Source: Hamiltosporidium tvaerminnensis
Lineage: Eukaryota > Microsporidia > Dubosqiidae
Direction: 5' to 3'
Assembly (NCBI GenBank): GCA_022605425.2
Contig: CM061247.1
Span: 186,001-250,000, forward strand
Length of the DNA: 64,000 nucleotides
Shown here: in pieces, positions 56,504 to 64,000 of the stretch
How positions within the stretch are numbered: the stretch's first letter is position 1
Layout: every line of letters starts with the position of its first letter
The notes under the pieces: model-generated
Seen by the model: only the letters and a program-made list of their open reading frames with translations
Told to the model about the DNA's origin: nothing
Database searches by the model: none
Position numbers and translations under genes: made by a program

Positions 56504-56541
56504 AAAGTATAAGAATCTTCAGTGGAAGATTCTTATACTTT
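56504..56541. repeat. Perfect 17-bp hairpin with 4-base loop
   Basis: AAAGTATAAGAATCTTC (56504-56520), loop AGTG, then the exact reverse complement at 56525-56541. No gene is adjacent, so it is not an obvious terminator. It could be a remnant of a palindromic element end or an RNA hairpin. Confidence 0.85.
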
Positions 56542-58059
56542 GATTCTTTTGCACAAATATTTTTCGATAATTCGTCAATAATTGTGAATTTGACGCAACT
56601 CGAATGATAACTACCATGTTCAAATATACTTCGAATATTATTTAAAAATCTATTCGAAATTTTGGTTATATAGAGCTTTTTGCAAAACTTCCTCCTTCTT
56701 GACGAACAAAACTCTATTGTTGCAATGATTATTGAAAAATTTTTCGTTTTATAAACATAATTTAGATCGAACTACAAGTAGATTAAATTTATCGCGTTTC
56801 TATGCATTGGTGATAAATTTACAAGTAGTGTTGAGCTATGAAACAACAGCACAGGTAAACCTGTACCTTCGGTTTATAACTCTTTGGTAATTCAATTACC
56901 GTTGTTGGAAATATTTTATGGATGTTAAATGTATCGTTCTGGTGATTATGGCTGCCCACTTTTGTTTACCATATTTTTTGAATATAATTCTTGCATTTGT
57001 GCCATCTCTGAATTTGTAGGCGCGCCTCGTATATAGCCAATCATATTTTCGGATAATATTGTATTTATATAGTCTATTTAAGTCTATATTTATTTTTAAG
57101 TTTATCAATACATCTGCAAAAGCTGCTAAGATTATAGGAATTGCGTCTTCGACCTATACATGAGTTTAATAAGGCTGAAGTCAATCGCAGACTAATTAAT
57201 ATATAATTAATACATAATTTGGTATTTTTTACAGTTTAAATCCCTGTTATATTATCATAAAATGTTATTCCAGTGTAGCCCATAACCATAATAGCTCGAG
57301 AAGGCATTCATAACTCATCCATCACTGTTTCCTTTTATTCGAGTTAAGAAGAATATTTCAAGTAAGCATCTATATTTTTTTAAATCATCTGCAGTCTTTC
57401 TGGAATTACTCGTATTTGTTATAGGATTTTCAATTGAATAGTCTGCTATAATATCATTGTTCTTACATTCGAAGAAGTCCAGATCATATTTATACGCAAA
57501 ATTATTGTTAAGTCTAATACTTTGTATCATATTTAATATTTTTACTTTCGATCTTTACATATTATCGAGATAGAATGACAGTATTTTTATTCTAAGTAGG
57601 TAAAAAGGTTCTTTATATATTTTCGATAAATCCATCGTGATCTCCGATTGCTTTGGCTTACGATTTTTTACACAAAAAGAAAATTCTAAGAATTAAATAG
57701 AGTAAATCGATTCAGAGATGAAATCACTGTAAAACCTTATAAAAGAATATATTTTCATGTTGTTTTGAATTTTTGTTTCTATAATGCAGCAATTTAAAAA
57801 TTTCTGTTGCTAATACTGTAAAAAAAAATTAAATACGTTTCTGATCTACAGAATAAGTCTCGATATCAACATACGCATAAAATGAAGTCATTGTAAGCTA
57901 ATATGATTTAAATTAATATTGAATAGCATAAAGATTTATTTTAATAAAAATTTTATATTTATCTACCAGTTTATTTGGTTATGAATGCGACATTTGATTG
58001 TAAATCTTCGTATAAAAATATTATATTGACCATTGATATAGTTATTGAATAGATATAAC
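56542..58059. other. Region with short doubtful minus-strand frames
   Basis: Frames of 70 and 71 codons lie at 56896-57108 and 57315-57530 on the minus strand. Their composition is more protein-like than the surrounding AT-rich sequence (for example KFRDGTNARIIFKKYGKQKW), but neither has a start signal and stops separate them. They may be pieces of one dead gene or element I cannot identify. Confidence 0.35.
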
Positions 58060-58640
58060 ATCTTCTTTGAAAACAAGTGGCACAATGGAAAGTGTTTCTA
58101 TTGCATTAACACAGTTCTAAGTCTAACATAGATACTGCGCCTCTAAAACTTAACCGATATTCCTAAAAATCCCTATGTCTAAAATTCTTTTAGCTAAAAG
58201 GTATGTAGAATTTTTTCAATGCGGAGAACTTTATCGAGGTCATTTAATTACGTTTGCTCTTGTGTATTATCGCAGGTAAATATCTATATTAGGTACTATA
58301 AGGCCAGTAGAAATCCTATTGTGTAACTTCGCAGACGAAATAAAGGCACCAGCAGATATATAGTTGCAACTTACATATGATTTGCCTATTTTAGTAATGA
58401 TGTACCGTTAAGAACATAGAACTCGGCCTTGCTGGGTTCTTAGAGGTTAGGTTACTTTAGATCTGACTTGGCGATGTTTCTTTGATCACCGTGCGTAATC
58501 TCGAGTGCGATCTATTTTCATGGTATTTACCTACAATTTCAGCCGTAACCACTTCTAATAGAAAAAACCGCAACCCAGGTATGTAGAAAAAGTAAATATT
58601 ATGTTGACAAGTTCATCTTTATACAAATTTCAACATAAAA
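58060..58640 (+). mobile_element. Family A interspersed repeat copy, decayed
   Basis: Begins ATAACATCTTCTTTGAAAAC, then GTGGCACAATGG, GCATTAACACAGTTCTAAGT (58104), GCGGAGAACTTTATCGAGG, and TTCATGGTATTTACCTACAA (58517), collinear with the best copy. An internal insertion or rearrangement around 58400-58500 is likely. Confidence 0.75.
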
Positions 58641-58851
58641 TCGAAAATATAGATGGGTTATAATTTATCAGATCAAAAAATAATTTTATACACCATCTTC
58701 GCCACGTGCGCGCAAATACGCTTTGCCATAATATATTCTCTTCATTATAATAAAAATAAAATAAAAATTAAGCCAAAAAAATGTTTATTATTGAACTCTA
58801 AGTTGATTGGATATATAACTCACATAAATACTATCAAACTCCGATTTAAGT

Positions 58852-60101
58852 TCAGATATTTTGATCGTTTTTTTTTTTAAACTGCCATTTCTCATTTTTG
58901 AAATAGTTAATGCACGATTTAATCATTGTTTTATTCTTATTAAATATAAAAACAAATTCATATCTATCATAATCATACATAGATAGAATTATATTTATTA
59001 TAACTTCAGTATTATTTGTATCTTTTCGCTTGATTTTTAAAATTTTTCTATGCTTGGGTTTTTCTATAATTTCAATACGTAGATCTGGTAGGATAAAGTC
59101 GTTGATGTAATTATGTTGTTCATTTTTAAAGAATGAAATTAATTTAGATCCCAAGAAAGTATTCCGTGACTCTTTTATTTTTATTTTTTCATTCTTGACT
59201 TGTTTTAAAATATCAATTCCATTTAAATATAAGGTGTATTCTAGTGGATTATTATCTAGATCGCTAAAATCAATACGATTTTTGTAATTCAGAAAATAAA
59301 GTTTAAGTTTAGCAAATATTGGGCATACTTTTAAATTTTTTAAATAACAAACAGTGTCATTCAATACATTTCTGAATATTTTTGTGAAATCATCACAGAA
59401 ATATAACCAATATCAAAATTTTTACCATCATCTTTGAAATATTCTGTAAAAATTACAAATCTATCATAACTGTTTAGTCTTTCATTAAGAATTAAAATAA
59501 AGGATTTATACTTTGATTTTTGCGAAGATCCACCTATAATACGATTAAATGTTTTTAAATTTTTAAGAGTTGCAAGATTTTGGACCAAATATAAACTAAA
59601 AACAACATTTGACTTTATATTGCCGATTTTCCCATATATAATGTCGCCTTCGAATTTCATTTTTAAAATAGTATGCTTTGTTTTCTCGAATGCTTCAATA
59701 TATTCATTGCATATGAATATTGAATGATTCATCTCTGCTATAAAATCTGACATATTATATTGCGGGTCAAGTTTCCAGGCTAGAACATAGTTTCTACTAT
59801 AATAAATCTGATCATTCATCGTTATACGGATAGATTCGCTATTTGTATCAATTTGATTTAAATTCATTTTACAATGTATATGGTATTTATCTATAAAATG
59901 CTCGTGTTTATGAAGCCGTTTTTTTAAGATAACCTCGCTAAAATTTCGTATCGACGAATATATTTGATACTTATGATCATCTTTATGGTTATTTTCACTT
60001 TCCATATGCTCTAGTAAAGGTTCTTCCTGTTCATCGGCACAATTTATAAAATATGCATACTGAAATATACAAGCGTTCCATATCAAATTACTAAATTGCA
60101 T
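58852..60101 (-). pseudogene. Frameshifted gene for a probable secreted protein
   Basis: Two long minus-strand frames abut. The first (60101-59361, 246 codons from ATG) opens with a possible signal sequence (WNACIFQYAYFINC) and ends SEMY-stop. The second (59364-58852, 170 codons) is in another frame, starts only from a TTG, and stays open upstream to about 59423, so the two overlap by some 60 bp. Both halves have similar composition and no start signal separates them. The simplest reading is one gene of about 415 codons broken by a single-base shift within 59361-59425. No family was recognised. A sequencing error or programmed frameshift are alternatives; two genes are unlikely without an ATG for the second. 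Confidence 0.6.
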
Positions 60102-61329
60102 GGAATATATTTTGCTATTCCTTCAATATATAAACGATAGTCTAGATCCTTGTATGCTTCAATTTTTTTAAGGTCTAGATTTTTTAATTACAGACTTTTC
60201 TAAATTTTCAAAATTGGCATTTAAACAAATATTAGGTATAATATTGTTCATCATTGTATGTTTTATAGGGTATCATATATTCTATTAGCATAGTTATTAA
60301 ATATTTTATTTTACCGAATTTGAACATATATTCAGTTACTGTGTGACTCTTGTATGCCAAATAAGTAAGGAATAAACTAATTTTTATTCTTTGTAACTTT
60401 GAACAAATAGACAGGAAACGTTTGTATTTTACATTTAATATGTATTACAATGTTATTAAATCTAATATTTGGTTAGAAAAAAATATTTATTCAAACTGCT
60501 TAATTTGAGCTTTCAAAATCGTTAATATAACCGTACTAAAGATTTTATGATATATTTTGCCACATTCAAAACCAAAACAATTAAGAAAGAAAGCAAGCAT
60601 TATTTACCGACAGTTAAAGATGAAAGGTGTATTATTTGACTGAAATAACTTCAAAATACAAGTTTGCAATATGCAGCAATTTTTTACAAATAAATCCTAT
60701 CAAAATATTGTTCTTCAGCAAACCAGAAATTACAAATTAGTGGCTTTTAAATGAAATAAGCGTTCGGTTTTTTAGTTTAACTTTTAGATTTATTGTTATA
60801 AATCGGATTCATTAGAACTTCATCTGCATCATTGATATAATATAACTAAAGCGTTAATAATAATGATTTGAGGAGTAAATTTTATTAATCTCATATGAAA
60901 GAAAAAAGATTAGAGATCAAATTCAAATTATCTAATCTATTGTTATAAAAGCAATTTATAATGGCTAAGCCGAATTATATATCTGTTCGTTCTATTGGAA
61001 TCTCAACTTTATTTTTACACAAATATATTCAATTATAGTTTTTAAATTCCATAAAAGTGTTTATAGAAGTACTAATAATGCGAGCAACCTTAAATATCTG
61101 TAATTAAATTCGAATACTCTCTGGTTTACAAAATTATTGCAATTTAAACAACATTTCGAAGAAAATTTATACATTGTTTATTCGCTTATAGTTCGTTCAG
61201 AAGAAATATATTAGTATAATCGATTTGTCTTATTGTTTTTCACCTCAAATCTGCACGCTCTTACTTTTTAATAATTGCAAAGAATTATTATACTTAGGAA
61301 GAAAAACTACCTTAATAACAGTCTCTTTC
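60102..61329. other. Intergenic region
   Basis: Upstream of the broken gene; AT-rich, no gene or clear repeat seen. Confidence 0.5.
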
Positions 61330-61800
61330 GTAATTGGGTATGGGAAATCAGCTTTTGTATTTTTATATTAAAACCGAACTGTCTTTCTTTATTTCATGAA
61401 AACTTTATGGAAGGCCTGGTCTACAAAATAGTAAACTTTTTTTTACAGAGTTACTGTTTGGTTTTTTATGTAACTAAATTTAATTAAGCTTTAAATTAAA
61501 TATACTTTAAATGCAAGAACATAAAAATCTAGCTCTAGTCACCCAAGTTAGAAGACTTGGCGCTTAAGTGATAAAAAACTTTTTTTAAATGTCTGAAAAA
61601 TAAAACTGCTGGTTTTATATTTTTTAGTATGATATTTAAACTTATAGGTAAAAATCCTATAAAATACGAAAATATATCTTATATTGAAGCCTATTTGTTA
61701 TAAAATGTATGGTTAGTAGAAATACTCCTTATATTAAAAATTAAACAAGGAATATTCGATTCGCTATCACACGAAAGGCACTGAACATTAAATAACGATA
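61330..61800 (-). mobile_element. Family A interspersed repeat copy, decayed
   Basis: Plus strand TTTACAGAGTTACTGTTTGG followed by TTTTTTATGTAACTAAATTT (61434-61475) matches the family A TTTGTAGTTTTTTATGTAAC block, then GTCACCCAAGTTAGAAGACT followed by TGGCGCTTAAGTG (61539-61571) matches its TCACTCGGGTTAGAAGACTTAGCGCC block in minus orientation. A faint match continues to about 61800. Confidence 0.75.
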
Positions 61801-64000
61801 GAGAGAAATCTTCTTTATTAAACTGATTCCAAAATTATTCAGATAAAAAGCGAAAGATGGTTTTTCGTGAGTAAAATGATATAGTGGTGAAAAGTTATGT
61901 AACCTATTACTACGATAATTAAATAGAAAGAAAACATATGAAACTTGTTTGAAAAATATTTAAAATTTATTAAACAATTAAATAACATAAAATTATTTAA
62001 TGATAAATATTAAACTCAGTTAGGCAATTAAATAGTTTGAATTTTAACTTCTAAGAGTTAAAAGATATCTAGAACAAGCATTCAGGAGCTTCGGAAGTTA
62101 TAAGTTAGGTTTATAATTATAATATTTATAAAGCTTTACAATTTTAATGATCGTAAACCTATATAGAAGTTTATTTTCAATTTCTTTAAAATTCCAAAAC
62201 CGTTAATTAAGTATAGAAAAAAGTTGATATTTTCAGAATAAAAAGTAATTGAAAATAGATACCGCCTTGAGCATTCACACAAATATGATCAAAAATTGAA
62301 TCAGGAAACCTTTTTTATAAAAAATTTTATTTTAGGGACTATAATGTGCAAGTTTAAAAATCCAAAAAATGAATTTTTACACCAAATCAAAATTCTTCTT
62401 TTATTCATTATGGTATTGACTCCAAAAAAGAGAAAAAATACGAATACACGTATAAATTTCTATTATTTTGAATCCCATTAAGTTTATCAGCTTCCTATAG
62501 AAACAATATATGTTTCTTGAATTAAATTATGAGTTTCTAGATAATGGATAATAGTAATACACAGATAAAGCTTAAAATTGATTATAAATAGTAGAATTTC
62601 CATCTTTTATCATAAATTTAATATTCAAGGTTTAATATGTACAAAACAACTAGATATTTTAAAATTTACGGTTTAAACAGGAAATAACATTTTTTGACAT
62701 CAAATTCAAAATTATTGGATTTAATTTGCTAAAAAGATATGTTTTTTGTAAAATAACACAATGGAATGATTTTATACTTGCATATAATGATTTCAAATTT
62801 TATATTACTTGGAAGTTTATGTGTATTTATATACAATAGATCATACTAAGCAGCATTCGTCTATCATTTTAGTCCCTTTTTAAGTTTTTTTGTTCAGTAT
62901 TTCGCAATTTTTCTACCGCTAGCAAATATTTAGATATATAGACATGCTTAAGCACGTTTTAAGAATATTATAGAAGTTAGAAATGCATCAATCTAAATAA
63001 TTTTTTTTATATTTCGGTATTAGTGAAAAATCGGATATAAATAGAATTTCGAGAAGTGTGTGACTTTTATAGTTTGAGTGTTTACCATAAAGGCATTTTT
63101 GTGTTTTAATGCATGCTAATTTTTTTAGAACATCGAAACCGATTTCCTATAATAGCAAATTAAATATTTCAAATAATACAAACATTTTAGAAGCCTAAAT
63201 TGTTGTGACTCTCGTGTTTAATTTATATTTAAATGCAAAATACACTTCTTTTATGTCTATATTCTCACAATCATCTTCATTTTAATTTATAGCTCAGAAA
63301 TGAATCGAAAATGACTTCTAAATTTTAATATATAAATAAATAATTTAATTTTAGATTTTAATATTTATATATGATTAAACTTACTAGATTTTGCTTAAAT
63401 TTGTCAACATTTAAATTAAAAAAAATTGATCTTGATGGTTGGCTAAGTGATATTAATAGCTTGAAGTTAATAATTTTTCTTTCATCAAATTAAAAAATTT
63501 ATTACTCTGTTCTGTGCCTTATATAAAAAAAACAGATTAGCATTCCATAAATTTTAAATTATACCTGAGCCATAAAGGAAAGGTAGTAACTTTTTAAAAA
63601 ATATATTTCAATTTTTTAAGCTACTGCATTACAAATTTCTTAAGAAAAAAAATATGTACCAATTGCAAATATAATGAAGTATTGTATTTTAATTTACGCA
63701 TATATTATACTTTTGCGTGAAGCTGAAACCTCTAACCTATAAAAATAAAATTTTCTTTGGAATGCCTATTACTTAGCGAAGTTATGATTCATCATTGGAT
63801 TGAGTTCCATTCGTAGGAAAGGAGCGAGCTATTAAATAAACAAATAAACATATTATACAAAATATAATACTTAAGGATGTTAACAATCAAATTCCTAAAG
63901 GTAAATATCCTCTCGAAAAAAACTAAATACTAATTAAAGTAATTCAATATAAATTTTGGTTAAAAAGGTTTTTTATTAGAATAGTTGATCTCATAAGAAG
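61801..64000. other. AT-rich region without recognisable genes
   Basis: Stops are dense in all frames; a 61-codon frame at 62296-62481 starts from TTG and is not supported. Nothing else was identified to the window end. Confidence 0.55.

Noticed and set aside
56896-57530. Two short minus-strand frames with somewhat protein-like sequence
   Set aside because: No start signal, several stops between them and no recognisable family; at most a dead gene fragment.

Overview
The window is a gene-poor, very AT-rich stretch of a eukaryotic nuclear genome, best explained as a microsporidian with an expanded, transposon-laden genome. The reasons are intronless compact genes, a strongly divergent histone H3/H4 pair, a short homeodomain protein, reduced versions of core proteins (CCT2, SDS22, RNA guanylyltransferase, RNase P p30), a secreted LRR protein, and above all a CCC/CCCC triplet within about 15 nt upstream of the start codon of eleven genes, the start signal known from microsporidia. 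No rRNA, tRNA or CRISPR was seen. The species is not identified.

Layout. 1-400 is a GC-richer block that looks like a decayed arthropod-type retroelement leader. 400-9500 is AT-rich and holds no gene, but has an 83-bp tandem array (8321-8848). Genes then appear singly or in small groups: homeodomain protein (9511-10098, -), SLP1-like SUN protein (15417-16118, -), SDS22 (17255-17935, +), a 58-aa small protein (20710-20886, +), a minimal MscS-domain protein (21974-22330, +), CCT2 (26409-27941, +), histone H3 (-) and H4 (+) head to head (29207-30356), an 85-aa protein (31607-31864, +), a tryptophan/WG-repeat protein (34152-34811, +), an unknown 305-aa protein (35305-36222, -), a Na+/K+-type P-ATPase (36876-40331, -), the mRNA guanylyltransferase (42012-43508, +), RNase P p30 (44096-44815, +), a 772-aa LRR protein with signal sequence (47598-49916, -) and a frameshift-broken secreted-type gene (58852-60101, -). 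From 60.1 kb to the end nothing coding was found.

Two repeat families shape the rest. One is a non-LTR retrotransposon with a CCHC knuckle and a restriction-enzyme-like (RPD...DK...E) endonuclease. It is present as several dead or 5'-truncated copies, two with target-site duplications visible by eye. The other, called 'family A' here, is a roughly 720-bp non-coding interspersed repeat with eight recognisable copies in both orientations and possible imperfect terminal inverted repeats. Tandem arrays of 60-90 bp units are frequent and one type of repeat has entered coding sequence (guanylyltransferase, WG protein).

No operon-like functional cluster is visible. The genes are housekeeping functions (chromatin, mRNA capping, tRNA processing, protein folding, PP1 regulation, ER quality control, ion transport) plus lineage-specific secreted proteins. 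The most unusual items are the WG-repeat protein, the repeat-expanded capping enzyme, the E2F-like site cluster between H3 and H4, the minimal MscS protein and the family A repeat.
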